DNA of 64,000 nucleotides from Trueperaceae bacterium. Lineage in GTDB: Bacteria; Deinococcota; Deinococci; Deinococcales; Trueperaceae. The stretch lies in contig JAABSI010000007.1 of the NCBI GenBank assembly GCA_011390455.1, forward strand, positions 1 through 64,000, given 5' to 3'. Of this stretch, positions 9,040-17,157 are shown in pieces. Every line of letters begins with the position of its first letter. Positions within the stretch are counted from its first letter, which is position 1. Both the position numbers and the translations under genes were made by a program. The notes beneath the pieces were generated by a model. The model was given only the letters and a program-made list of their open reading frames with translations. It searched no databases and was not told the origin of the DNA.

Positions 9040-10617
9040 TCAGGCGAAGCGCACGACGCGCAGCGAGTGGATGACGTCCGACATGCCGCGGAGCACCTCG
9101 AGCACGTCCTCCCCGGGCACCTGGTCGAGGGTGAGCGCGAACATGGCGAGGCCGTCCTCGCCGACCCGCGAGAGCTGCATCCCGGAGATGTTCACCCCGG
9201 CGTCGCCGAGGACGGTCCCGACCCGACCGACCGCACCGGGCCGGTCGAAGTTGGTGCAGACGAGCATGGTCCCCTCGGGCCGGATCTCGATCGGGAAGCC
9301 CTCGAGCTCGACGACGCGCGGGTGATCGCCCAGCACCGTGCCGGCGACCGACACGGCGCCGGAGTCGCCGATCGCGGTGACGAGCACGTGCGTGGTGTAC
9401 CCGCGCGGGCGCGCCGCGACCGTCCGGGAGACGCGCACGTCGCGGTCCTTCGCCAACGCGAGCGCGTTGACGTAGGTCGGCGGGTCGCTGAGGACCGGCT
9501 CCAGGAAGCCCTTGGCCACCGCCACCGCGATGGGGTCGGGGTCGATCGGGAAGGTGCCCGCGAACTCGATCGCGAGCTCGCGCACGCGCCCGTGCGCCAG
9601 CTGGGCGACCAGCGTCCCCAACGCCTCGCCCAGCTCGAGGTGGGTGCCGAGCTTGGCGCCGACCTCCGGCGCCAAGGCGGGCGCGTTGACGACGCCGCGC
9701 GAGACGTCGCCTTGGAGGGTGCGGACGGTGCGCTCCAGGATCTCCGAGCCGACCCGCGCCTGCGCCTCGACCGTGTTCGCGCCCAAGTGCGCGGTGACGA
9801 CCACGTCGTCGCGTTGCAGCAGCGGGTGCTCGGGCGCCGGAGGCTCGCCGACGAAGACGTCGAGCCCGGCCGCGAACAGGTGCCCGTTCGCGAGCGCCGC
9901 GCCCAGCGCCGCCTCGTCGACGATCCCGCCGCGGGCGGCGTTCACGACCACCGCGCCGCGCGGCAGGGCCGCCAAGGCGGCGGCGTCGATCAGGCCGCGC
10001 GTCTCGTCGGTCAAGGGGGTGTGCACGGTGAGGAAGCGCACCTCCGCCAGCATCTCGTGCAGGTCGTCGACCAGCTCCACCCCGAGCTCGTCGGCGCGGC
10101 GGCGGTTGAGGTAGGGGTCGTACGCGAACGTGCGCATGCCGAGCCCTTGGGCGCGCTTGGCGACGAGGCTGCCGATGCGACCGAGGCCGACGATGCCGAG
10201 CGCCGCGCCGTCGAGTTCGTGTCCGAGGTACGCGCGATCCCACGTCCCGCGCCGCACGAGCGCATCGGAGCGGCCGATGCCGCGCGCGGCGGCCAGGAGC
10301 AGGCCGATGGCCAGCTCGGCGGCCGAGACGTTGTTCGCCTCGGGGGCGTTGACGACCAGCACCCCGTAGCGGCTCGCCGCGTCGAGGTCGATATTGTCGA
10401 CGCCGACGCCCCCGCGGCCGACGACCCGCAGCCGCGGGGCGGCAGCCGCGAGGAGCGCCTCGTCGACCTGGGTCCGCGAGCGGGTGATGAGGCCGTCGAA
10501 GCCACCGACGACCGCGAGGATCTCCTCGCGCGGCATGCCGGGCCGGTCGACCACCTCGACGTCGTCGAAGGTGAGGTCGCCCAGAGCGACGGCGTCGGTG
10601 ACGAGGATTCGCAACAT
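9040..10617 (-). CDS. serA: D-3-phosphoglycerate dehydrogenase SerA
   Basis: First step of phosphorylated serine synthesis, NAD-dependent. The 525-residue long form has a split substrate/NAD-binding domain with the nucleotide motif GIVGLGRIGSLVAKR near 140, the catalytic Arg/Glu/His set of 2-hydroxyacid dehydrogenases (NAARGGIVDE and AHLGANTVEA), an allosteric substrate-binding domain and a C-terminal ACT domain (LVCTNFDRPGAVGRVG) that usually gives serine feedback. The ATG at 10617 is seven bases behind a TACGCT box; earlier in-frame starts would run through that promoter. Confidence 0.95.
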   Translation of the reverse strand: MLRILVTDAVALGDLTFDDVEVVDRPGMPREEILAVVGGFDGLITRSRTQVDEALLAAAAPRLRVVGRGGVGVDNIDLDAASRYGVLVVNAPEANNVSAAELAIGLLLAAARGIGRSDALVRRGTWDRAYLGHELDGAALGIVGLGRIGSLVAKRAQGLGMRTFAYDPYLNRRRADELGVELVDDLHEMLAEVRFLTVHTPLTDETRGLIDAAALAALPRGAVVVNAARGGIVDEAALGAALANGHLFAAGLDVFVGEPPAPEHPLLQRDDVVVTAHLGANTVEAQARVGSEILERTVRTLQGDVSRGVVNAPALAPEVGAKLGTHLELGEALGTLVAQLAHGRVRELAIEFAGTFPIDPDPIAVAVAKGFLEPVLSDPPTYVNALALAKDRDVRVSRTVAARPRGYTTHVLVTAIGDSGAVSVAGTVLGDHPRVVELEGFPIEIRPEGTMLVCTNFDRPGAVGRVGTVLGDAGVNISGMQLSRVGEDGLAMFALTLDQVPGEDVLEVLRGMSDVIHSLRVVRFA

Positions 10618-10624
10618 GGCGCGC

Positions 10625-10630
10625 AGCGTA
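10625..10630 (-). promoter_or_regulatory. leaderless-type -10 box of serA
   Basis: Read on the minus strand, TACGCT is followed by seven bases and the serA ATG. It separates serA and the aminotransferase from the upstream recG group. Confidence 0.6.
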
Positions 10631-10637
10631 CCGCGCA

Positions 10638-10656
10638 CCGGTCCCTCAGGGACCGG
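10638..10656 (-). terminator. hairpin between lipoprotein gene and serA
   Basis: Perfect 8-bp inverted repeat CCGGTCCC / GGGACCGG with a 3-nt loop, 11 nt past the lipoprotein stop and just before the serA promoter. No U-tract; a probable factor-independent or pausing hairpin. Confidence 0.45.
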
Positions 10657-10667
10657 GCTCCGGACGT

Positions 10668-11690
10668 TCAGGGAGCCGGGTGCGGTCCGATCAGCCCGAG
10701 CAGCTCCGGGCCGGACTCGAGCACGAAGCTGTCGACGCCGAGGACGTCGTACGCCCACGCCCCGTCTACGGAGAACGGCGTCGGTACGCCGGTCAGCGCC
10801 GCCTCGAGCCGGCGCACGGCCGCCGTCGACAAGCCGGCGGGGTCGACGTACACCAACAGGTCGGTCCGCACGGTCGCGCCCGCCGGAACGGGGACCGGCG
10901 CCAGGTCCACCCGGCCGACCTCGAGCAGGTCGAGCGCCTCCTCCGGGGTGACGGCGCGGGTGGCGTCGCCCGGGGACGACCGCGGCACGCCGAGCGCGAT
11001 GCGCACGTCGCGCCCGGACACGAAGTAGCCGACGTCGCCGGGGTTCGTCAGGGACAGCGCGATCCGCAGCACGGGCGCGTCGGGGCGCACCGCCGTGGCC
11101 TCGTGGCCGCCCTCGTGCAGCGCGAAGCGTGGCGCGCGCACCGTCTGGCGCGCGACGAGCTCGCCCGCGAACAGCGTGCGCACCCCGCTCGTGAAGGCGT
11201 AGACCTCGGACACGAAGCGCAGACGGCCCTCGACCTCGAAGGGGAGCGGTCGTCCGGCGAAGGCGCCGACGACCGGTCCCCAGAGCTCGCGCGCGTCCGC
11301 GAGCGACGCGTCCGCGACCCAACCGAAGGGGACCTCGGCACCGCCCGGGACCGCGAGGGCGGGTTCGAGGACGCCCGAGGCGACGGCGCGGCCCGCCAGG
11401 CGCAGGGTCCACTCGACGCGCTCGAGCACGATGCCGAACTCGTTGGGGTTGGACACCGACACCGCGAGCGCGGCCTGGAGCCCGGCGCCCGCCCCCGGCG
11501 GGTCGAAGCGCTCGATGCGCGTCGCGCGGCCGTCGACCACGAAACGCGGCGCGACGACGTCGACGAGCGGGGTGGCGTCGGTGATCTCGTTGACGGTCCG
11601 CGGCACGCACGCCGCCAGGAGCAGCACGAACACCAGGGCGGTCGCCGCGAGGGCGGCCGACCGGGCGCGTGGGGCGCGGTGCGCGGTCAC
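10668..11690 (-). CDS. lipoprotein with LEA14/WHy-like domains
   Basis: 340-residue predicted lipoprotein. The N-terminus has a basic start, a hydrophobic stretch and lipobox LLAAC (Cys near 28), so it should be anchored to a membrane. The mature part contains two beta-rich stretches typical of water-stress/hypersensitive (LEA type 2) domains, for example LAVSVSNPNEFGIVLERVEWTLRLAG and later LSLTNPGDVGYFVSGRDVRI. The molecular role of such bacterial proteins is not known. The GTG start overlaps the stop of the upstream membrane-protein gene (GTGA), so they are coupled. Confidence 0.75.
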   Translation of the reverse strand: MTAHRAPRARSAALAATALVFVLLLAACVPRTVNEITDATPLVDVVAPRFVVDGRATRIERFDPPGAGAGLQAALAVSVSNPNEFGIVLERVEWTLRLAGRAVASGVLEPALAVPGGAEVPFGWVADASLADARELWGPVVGAFAGRPLPFEVEGRLRFVSEVYAFTSGVRTLFAGELVARQTVRAPRFALHEGGHEATAVRPDAPVLRIALSLTNPGDVGYFVSGRDVRIALGVPRSSPGDATRAVTPEEALDLLEVGRVDLAPVPVPAGATVRTDLLVYVDPAGLSTAAVRRLEAALTGVPTPFSVDGAWAYDVLGVDSFVLESGPELLGLIGPHPAP

Positions 11691-12202
11691 GGCTCGAGTC
11701 TAGCAGGGGCGTCCGCGGCCGGCGCGCCGCCGCCCCGGCGCCACCAGCGACGCGGACGACCGACGCGCAGGAGGACGATCGCCCAGGCGCTCGCCGCGAC
11801 GATCGACCAGGCCACCACGAGCGCGGGGCCGACGACCGGCGGCGCTTCCGACGCCGCCGAGAAGGCGCCGCCGAGCAGGCTGGTGGCGATCGTGTGCAGG
11901 AGGGCGTGCGCGAGCGGCACCGCCGCCGCCCAACCCCGCCGTCGCGCCGAGAGCGCGCGCACCGCGCCGCCCGCGCCCACCAGCAGCGCGACCGAAGCGA
12001 GGGCGTACCCGCCGAGCGCGACCAGGCCGAGCTCCGCCACGACCGCACGCTGCAGGACGTACCCGGCGTGGAGGCCGGCCGGTGCGAAGGTCGCCCACCA
12101 GAACCGCGGTCCGGGGCGCGTACCCCATTTGCCGCGCACGATCCACCCGAGCAGGGCGCCGAGCACCACGAGCACGATCGCGAAGCGTCCGAGCAATCTC
12201 AC
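11687..12202 (-). CDS. small multi-pass membrane protein, unknown function
   Basis: 171 residues with about four hydrophobic segments (near 5-22, 50-75, 92-112 and 122-145) and a basic, Arg/Trp-rich tail. I do not recognise the family. It starts 13 nt after recG and is translationally coupled by GTGA to the following lipoprotein gene, so the two probably act at the envelope together. The ATG has a GGAGGGACGCACG leader as ribosome site. Confidence 0.65.
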   Translation of the reverse strand: MRLLGRFAIVLVVLGALLGWIVRGKWGTRPGPRFWWATFAPAGLHAGYVLQRAVVAELGLVALGGYALASVALLVGAGGAVRALSARRRGWAAAVPLAHALLHTIATSLLGGAFSAASEAPPVVGPALVVAWSIVAASAWAIVLLRVGRPRRWWRRGGGAPAADAPARLEP

Positions 12203-12215
12203 GTGCGTCCCTCCT

Positions 12216-14576
12216 TCACAGCGTCTCCCGGAACCCGATCGCCCGCTCCGTGCGCTGGAGCATCGCGCGCAGACGGTCGGCCCAGGGGGCGTCGAGCCGC
12301 GGCGACGCCGCCAGCATGCGCTGCGCGACCTCGCGGGCCTGCTCGATCACGGCGACGTCGGTGATCAGGTCGCCGAACGACAGGTCGGGCATGCCGGACT
12401 GACGCGTACCACGCAGCTCGCCCGGACCGCGAAGGCGAAGGTCCTCCTCGGCGATCAGGAAGCCGTCGGTGTGGCGCTCGACCACCCGCAACCGGGTCAT
12501 CGTCGCCCGACTCGCCTCGCCCGCGACCAGCACGCAGCGTCCGGGGTGCGCGCCGCGTCCGACGCGCCCGCGGAGCTGGTGCAGCTGCGCCAGGCCGAAG
12601 CGCTCGGCGTTCTCGATCACCACCAGGGTCGCGTTCGGCACGTCGACGCCCACCTCCACGACCGTGGTGGCGACGAGGACGTCGAGGCGGTGGGCGCGGA
12701 AGGCCTCCATGACGCCGTCCTTGTCGGCCGGCCCAAGGCGGCCATGCACCAGACCCAACCGCACCTCGGGCGGCAGCAGGACCCGCAGCTCGTCGTGGAG
12801 CGCCGTCGCCGACACGACCTCGTCGAGCGCCTCGGAGTCCTCGACGAGCGGCGCGACGACGTAGGCCTGGCGGCCGGCGGCGACCGCCTCCGCGACCCGC
12901 CGGTAGACGGCGGGCCGATCGGCGCCGCGGCGGAGCTCGGTGGCGACCGCGGTGCGTCCGGGCGGGCGTTCGTCCAGGACGCTCACGTCGAGGTCGCCGT
13001 ACTGGGTGAGCGCCAACGAGCGCGGGATCGGCGTCGCGGTCATCACGAGCACGTCCGGGGCGTCGCGGATCAAGGTCCGGCGCTGCTCCACCCCGAACCG
13101 GTGCTCCTCGTCGATCACGGCGAGCCCGAGGTCGCGGAAGGCCACCCCCTCCTGGATGAGGGCGTGGGTGCCCACCACCACGTCGACCGCGCCGCTGGCC
13201 ACGCGGGCGCGCACGGCGCGCCGCTCGGCGGCGCCGAGGCCGCCCACGAGCAGGTCGACGGTGACGCCCAGGGGCCAGAGCAGCGAGGTGAAGGACGTGA
13301 GGTGCTGGCGGGCCAGCAGCTCGGTCGGCGCCATGATCGCCACTTGGGCGCCCCCGCGCACCACGGTCCATGCGGCACCCGCGGCGACCGCGGTCTTGCC
13401 GGTGCCGACGTCGCCCATCAAGAGCCGCGCCATCTGGCGCGGCCGCGCCAGGTCGGCGCGAACCTCGGCCAGCGCGCGCAACTGGGCCCCGGTGAGCGCG
13501 AAGGGGAGCGCCTCGAGGAACGTCGCCTCGTCGTCCGCATCGCTGGCCGTCGAGCGGCCGACGCCGCCGTCGCGCTGCAGCAGCACGCGCAGCTCCAGGA
13601 GCAAGAACTCGTCGAACTTCAGCCGCCGCAGCGCACGCTGCAGGGCCTGCTCGTCCGGCGGCTGGTGCACGTCGCGCCAGGCGCGGTCGGCGTGGACCAG
13701 GTCGAGTTCGGTCCGGAGCCGCGCCGGCAGCGGATCGGGCAGCCGCGGCAGGGCCGCCAGGGTGCGGTCGACCGCGCGCCGCAGGTAGGCCTGACTGAGC
13801 CCCTGCGTGCTGGGGTACACCGCCACGACCCGGCCGGTCGAGAGCGAGGGGCCCTCGTCGTCGACCTCGAAGCCCTCGACGTGCAGCTCCACCGTGCGCC
13901 CACGCAGCTTCACGCGGCCGGTGACGATCGCGCGCTGCCCGGGGAAGAGCTGCCGCTCCACCCACGGCTGGTGGAACCACACGGCGGTGAGGCGCGCACC
14001 CGCGCCGTCCTCGAGGACCGCGCGCAGCACGCCGGCGCCGCGGCGGGTCGGCACCAGCTTGCGGCCGACCACGGTGCCGACCACGGTCGCGCGCTCCAGC
14101 CCGTGGACGGCCGCGAACGAGGGCAGCGCGCGCCGGTCCTCCCAGCGCCGCGGTGCGTGGGTCAACACGTCGCGGTACGTGGTGAGCCCGACCTCGGCGA
14201 GCTTGCGCGCCGCCTGGGCCCCGAGGTCGACCGCGCGGTCGGCGAGCGGCGCGTCGAGGAGCGCGTCGACGCTCTCGAGGTCGACGGGGCCCGCGGCCGC
14301 GGGCGAGGCGCTCCCCGCTGAGGGCGCAGCGGGCGCCGCGGCCGCCGCCGGCGCCGGCTCGAGGCGTCGGAGCGCGGCCTCGAGGCGCTCCGCGCGCTCC
14401 TCGGGCGCCAGCTCCGCGTAGCCGGTCAGCAGCTCCTGGACGTCGGCGAAGGGGCGCCCGACGGTGGCGACGAGGCGTTCGAGCCCGCCGACGACCACGT
14501 CGTCGCGGCAGCCCGTCGCCAGCTCGCGCTCGAGCGGGCGGCGCAGGCGGTCGCGAAGCTCGACGACGGTGGCCAC
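12216..14576 (-). CDS. recG: ATP-dependent DNA helicase RecG
   Basis: Remodels stalled replication forks and branch-migrates junctions. The 786-residue chain has an N-terminal extension (1-120, with an Ala/Pro-rich linker), a wedge OB domain (TVVGTVVGRK onward), helicase motif I GDVGTGKTAVA, motif II DEEH (VIDEEHRFGVEQR), motif III TATPIPR and the C-terminal Q-L-RGRVGRG and TRG regions. The N-terminal extension resembles that of Deinococcus-type RecG. GTG 14576 was chosen over the upstream in-frame start because a TACACT box lies six bases before it. Confidence 0.95.
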   Translation of the reverse strand: MATVVELRDRLRRPLERELATGCRDDVVVGGLERLVATVGRPFADVQELLTGYAELAPEERAERLEAALRRLEPAPAAAAAPAAPSAGSASPAAAGPVDLESVDALLDAPLADRAVDLGAQAARKLAEVGLTTYRDVLTHAPRRWEDRRALPSFAAVHGLERATVVGTVVGRKLVPTRRGAGVLRAVLEDGAGARLTAVWFHQPWVERQLFPGQRAIVTGRVKLRGRTVELHVEGFEVDDEGPSLSTGRVVAVYPSTQGLSQAYLRRAVDRTLAALPRLPDPLPARLRTELDLVHADRAWRDVHQPPDEQALQRALRRLKFDEFLLLELRVLLQRDGGVGRSTASDADDEATFLEALPFALTGAQLRALAEVRADLARPRQMARLLMGDVGTGKTAVAAGAAWTVVRGGAQVAIMAPTELLARQHLTSFTSLLWPLGVTVDLLVGGLGAAERRAVRARVASGAVDVVVGTHALIQEGVAFRDLGLAVIDEEHRFGVEQRRTLIRDAPDVLVMTATPIPRSLALTQYGDLDVSVLDERPPGRTAVATELRRGADRPAVYRRVAEAVAAGRQAYVVAPLVEDSEALDEVVSATALHDELRVLLPPEVRLGLVHGRLGPADKDGVMEAFRAHRLDVLVATTVVEVGVDVPNATLVVIENAERFGLAQLHQLRGRVGRGAHPGRCVLVAGEASRATMTRLRVVERHTDGFLIAEEDLRLRGPGELRGTRQSGMPDLSFGDLITDVAVIEQAREVAQRMLAASPRLDAPWADRLRAMLQRTERAIGFRETL

Positions 14577-14582
14577 CCGCCC

Positions 14583-14588
14583 AGTGTA
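14583..14588 (-). promoter_or_regulatory. leaderless-type -10 box of recG
   Basis: TACACT on the minus strand, six bases before the GTG of recG. It decides the start codon and marks the beginning of the recG group. Confidence 0.6.
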
Positions 14589-14662
14589 CGGAGCGGACGG
14601 AGCGGAGGCGGCGCGGCGCCTTCCGGAGGAGGCCCCGCGGCGACGCACCCGCAGGACCCGCC

Positions 14663-16165
14663 GTGGTTCCATGGCGCGTGATCGACGCCCTCCGCTCCGC
14701 CACCCCTTCCGGACCGCCGTCGGGGGTCCGCCCGGGGTGGGTCCTCGCGGCGACCTCGCTCGCCGCGTTCTCGGCGACGGTCATGGGCACGGCGGTCAAC
14801 GTCGTCCTCCCGACGCTGGTCACGGTGTTGGACGCGCCGTTCGCGACCGTGCAGTGGGTGGTGGTCGCCTACCTGCTGGCGTCGATCGCGCTGCTGCCCG
14901 TGATCGGGCGGCTCGCCGACCTGTGGGGCAAGCGCCGCGTCTTCCTCGCCGGGTACGTCGTCTACGGGGTCGGCTCGCTCGCGTGCGCGCTGGCCCCGGA
15001 CGTCGCGACGCTCATCGCGTTCCGCACGGTGCAAGGCGTGGGGTCGGCGGCCTTGACGGCGCTGGGCTTGGCGATCGTCACCGACGTCTTCCCCGCCGGC
15101 GAGCGGGGGCGCGCCCTCGGGATCAACGGGGCGGTCATCTCGGCGGGCATCGTGCTGGGACCGTCGTTGGGCGGACTGGTGGGCGACCTCGCCTCCTGGC
15201 GGTGGATCTTCGTCGCGGGCGTCGTGATCTCGGTGGCCGGCGCCCTGCTGGCCGCGCGCGTCCTGCCGCGCTCGGCCCCGCAGCGCGGCGGCCGCTTCGA
15301 CCTGGCCGGGGGCCTGCTCGTCGTTGCGGCCCTGCTGACCTTCTCGCTCGGCCTCACCCTCGGGCAGAGCTTCGGCTTCGCCGCGCCCCGGGTGCTGGCG
15401 CTGATCGGCGCGTCGGTGGTCCTCGGCTGGGCCTTCGTGGCGGTGGAGCGGCGCGTCGCGCAACCGATCGTCGACCTGCGGCTGTTCCGCGAGCGCGACG
15501 TGTGGGTCGGCCTGACGACCGGCGCCACCACCTTCGTCTCGATCGCGGGGGTGATCTTCCTCATGCCCTTCTACCTCGAGGGCGTGCTCGGGCATCCGGC
15601 GTGGTTCGTCGGCCTGCTCATGGCCGTCGTCCCGTGCGTGCTCGTCGTGGCGGCCCCCGTCGCCGGGATCCTCGCCGACCGGATCGGGCCGCGCCCGGTG
15701 ACCGTCGCCGGGATGGCGCTGCTCGTCGTCGGCTACGTCGCCGTCGGCACCCTCGACGTGGACACGACGCCGCTGGGCTACGTGCTCCGCTTCCTGCCCG
15801 TGGGGTTGGGCATGGGCACCTTCCAGACGCCGAACAACACCGCGATCATGAGCGCGGCCCGGCGTGGCGGCTCGGGGGTCGCCGGCAGCCTGCTCTCGCT
15901 CACCCGGTACCTCGGTCAGGTGGTCGGGACGATCGGCCTGGGGAGCCTGTGGGCGGCCCGCGCGGTCGCCCGCGCCGGCGCCGAGGTCGGCACCGACGCG
16001 ACGACGCTCGACGCCGCGGCCCAAGTCGCGGGCCTCGGCGACCTCCTCCGGGTGGTGCAGGTGCTGGTCCTGATCGGCCTCACGCTGGTCGTCGTCGACC
16101 TGGTCCGCGGGCGGCGGGAGCGAGCCGCGGCTCGAGGCGGTGGCGCCGTCGTGAAGCGGTCGTGA
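14663..16165 (+). CDS. MFS transporter, DHA2 (14-TM) drug:H+ antiporter family
   Basis: 500-residue multi-pass membrane protein. The MFS motif A-like loop GRLADLWGKRRVF lies between TM2 and TM3, and motif C-like AGIVLGPSLGGLVGD in TM5 marks antiporters. Around 14 hydrophobic segments fit the DHA2 family, which exports toxic compounds. The start is uncertain: GTG 14663, or GTG 14678, which gives a cleaner N-terminus. It is divergent from recG with about 90 bp between. The substrate cannot be inferred. Confidence 0.85.
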   Translation: MVPWRVIDALRSATPSGPPSGVRPGWVLAATSLAAFSATVMGTAVNVVLPTLVTVLDAPFATVQWVVVAYLLASIALLPVIGRLADLWGKRRVFLAGYVVYGVGSLACALAPDVATLIAFRTVQGVGSAALTALGLAIVTDVFPAGERGRALGINGAVISAGIVLGPSLGGLVGDLASWRWIFVAGVVISVAGALLAARVLPRSAPQRGGRFDLAGGLLVVAALLTFSLGLTLGQSFGFAAPRVLALIGASVVLGWAFVAVERRVAQPIVDLRLFRERDVWVGLTTGATTFVSIAGVIFLMPFYLEGVLGHPAWFVGLLMAVVPCVLVVAAPVAGILADRIGPRPVTVAGMALLVVGYVAVGTLDVDTTPLGYVLRFLPVGLGMGTFQTPNNTAIMSAARRGGSGVAGSLLSLTRYLGQVVGTIGLGSLWAARAVARAGAEVGTDATTLDAAAQVAGLGDLLRVVQVLVLIGLTLVVVDLVRGRRERAAARGGGAVVKRS

Positions 16166-16209
16166 AGCGCGCGCGCCCGCTGCCCGCGACCGCGCGCTCG
16201 GCGCTCGGG

Positions 16210-16215
16210 TATCCT
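16210..16215 (+). promoter_or_regulatory. -10 box before the amino-acid binding protein gene
   Basis: TATCCT about 53 nt before the ATG, followed by a leader with a TGGAGGAA ribosome site. Here the gene has a normal leader, unlike many neighbours. Confidence 0.45.
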
Positions 16216-16268
16216 CGGCATTCGATTTCCCTGCCCCGGGGCACCCCGGGGCGCCCTGGAGGAACGCC

Positions 16269-17012
16269 ATGGTTCGCCGCATGCTCGCCCTGCTCGTCGC
16301 CGCCCTGATCGCCACCGCCGCCGCCGCCGACCTCGGCGGTCGGGTCGTGACCGTCGGGTCCGACACCACCTACCCGCCCTTCGAGTTCGTCGCCGAGGAC
16401 GGCACCATCACCGGCTTCGACGTCGAGTTGGTCCAGGCCATCTGCGAGCGCATCAACTGCGTCGCCGAGTTCCAGAGCACGGCGTGGGACGGCATCTTCG
16501 CGGCCCTCGCGGCCGGCGAGTTCGACATGGTGGCCTCCGGCGTCTCGATCACGCCCGAGCGCGCCCAGATCGTCGAGTTCAGCGCCCCGTACCACGTCGT
16601 CACCCAGGCGATCGCGGTCCGGGTCGAGGACGCCGGCGTGTCGTTCGAGGAGCTCGTCGCGCAGGACGCCACGGTGGGCGCCCAGACCGGCACCACGAAC
16701 GCGTACTTCGCCGAGGACGCCTTCGGCCGCGACCGCCTCAACCTCTACGACACCTTCGCCCAAGCGGTGCAGGCGCTGCTCAACGGCGACGTCCGCGGCG
16801 TCGTGATCGACGAGGTGCCGGCGGACGCCTTCGCCGCCGAGTACGCCGGCCAGATCGTCGTCGAGATCCGCGGGCTGGGCGAAGACCCGCTCGGCATGGT
16901 GTTCCAGATCGGCAGCGACCTGGTCGACGCCTTCGACGAGGGCCTCGCCGAGATCGCCGCCGACGGCACGCTCGACGCGCTCAAGGCGAAGTGGTTCGTC
17001 GCGGGCGACTGA
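16269..17012 (+). CDS. polar amino-acid ABC transporter substrate-binding protein
   Basis: 247-residue periplasmic binding protein of family 3 (SBP_bac_3). A signal peptide covers about 1-20 and ends in ATAAAAD, with no lipobox cysteine. The mature N-terminus VTVGSDTTYPPFEFVAEDGTITGFDVELV is the family signature, and FDMVASGVSITPERAQIVEFSAPY carries the conserved Arg that binds the alpha-carboxylate. It probably delivers a polar amino acid to the permease encoded 145 nt downstream. A strong hairpin separates the two. No ATPase subunit is nearby. Confidence 0.9.
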   Translation: MVRRMLALLVAALIATAAAADLGGRVVTVGSDTTYPPFEFVAEDGTITGFDVELVQAICERINCVAEFQSTAWDGIFAALAAGEFDMVASGVSITPERAQIVEFSAPYHVVTQAIAVRVEDAGVSFEELVAQDATVGAQTGTTNAYFAEDAFGRDRLNLYDTFAQAVQALLNGDVRGVVIDEVPADAFAAEYAGQIVVEIRGLGEDPLGMVFQIGSDLVDAFDEGLAEIAADGTLDALKAKWFVAGD

Positions 17013-17036
17013 GGTCCGACCCTCCCCGAGACGGCC

Positions 17037-17071
17037 CGCGGGGCCCCGGTCGCTGCGACCGGGGCCCCGCG
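17037..17071 (+). terminator. GC-rich terminator-like hairpin
   Basis: Perfect 16-bp stem with a 3-nt loop, 24 nt after the binding-protein stop. No T-tract follows. It probably lowers permease expression relative to the binding protein. Confidence 0.65.
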
Positions 17072-17143
17072 CGCTCGGGTCCCGCCGGAGCGCGCCGCGG
17101 GGGGGCCGCGCCGCCGGTGCGTGCGCCGGCGACGTGCATGCGC

Positions 17144-17149
17144 TACCGT
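17144..17149 (+). promoter_or_regulatory. possible leaderless -10 box of the permease gene
   Basis: TACCGT eight bases before the ATG of the permease; no Shine-Dalgarno. TAGACC, overlapping by one base, is an alternative. Confidence 0.45.
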
Positions 17150-17157
17150 AGACCGCC

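Noticed and set aside
10680..14321. 1213-codon plus-strand open frame opposite recG and the lipoprotein gene
   Set aside because: Composition is His/Arg/Gly-rich without domains, and the minus strand carries clear RecG, RecG motifs and a lipobox protein.
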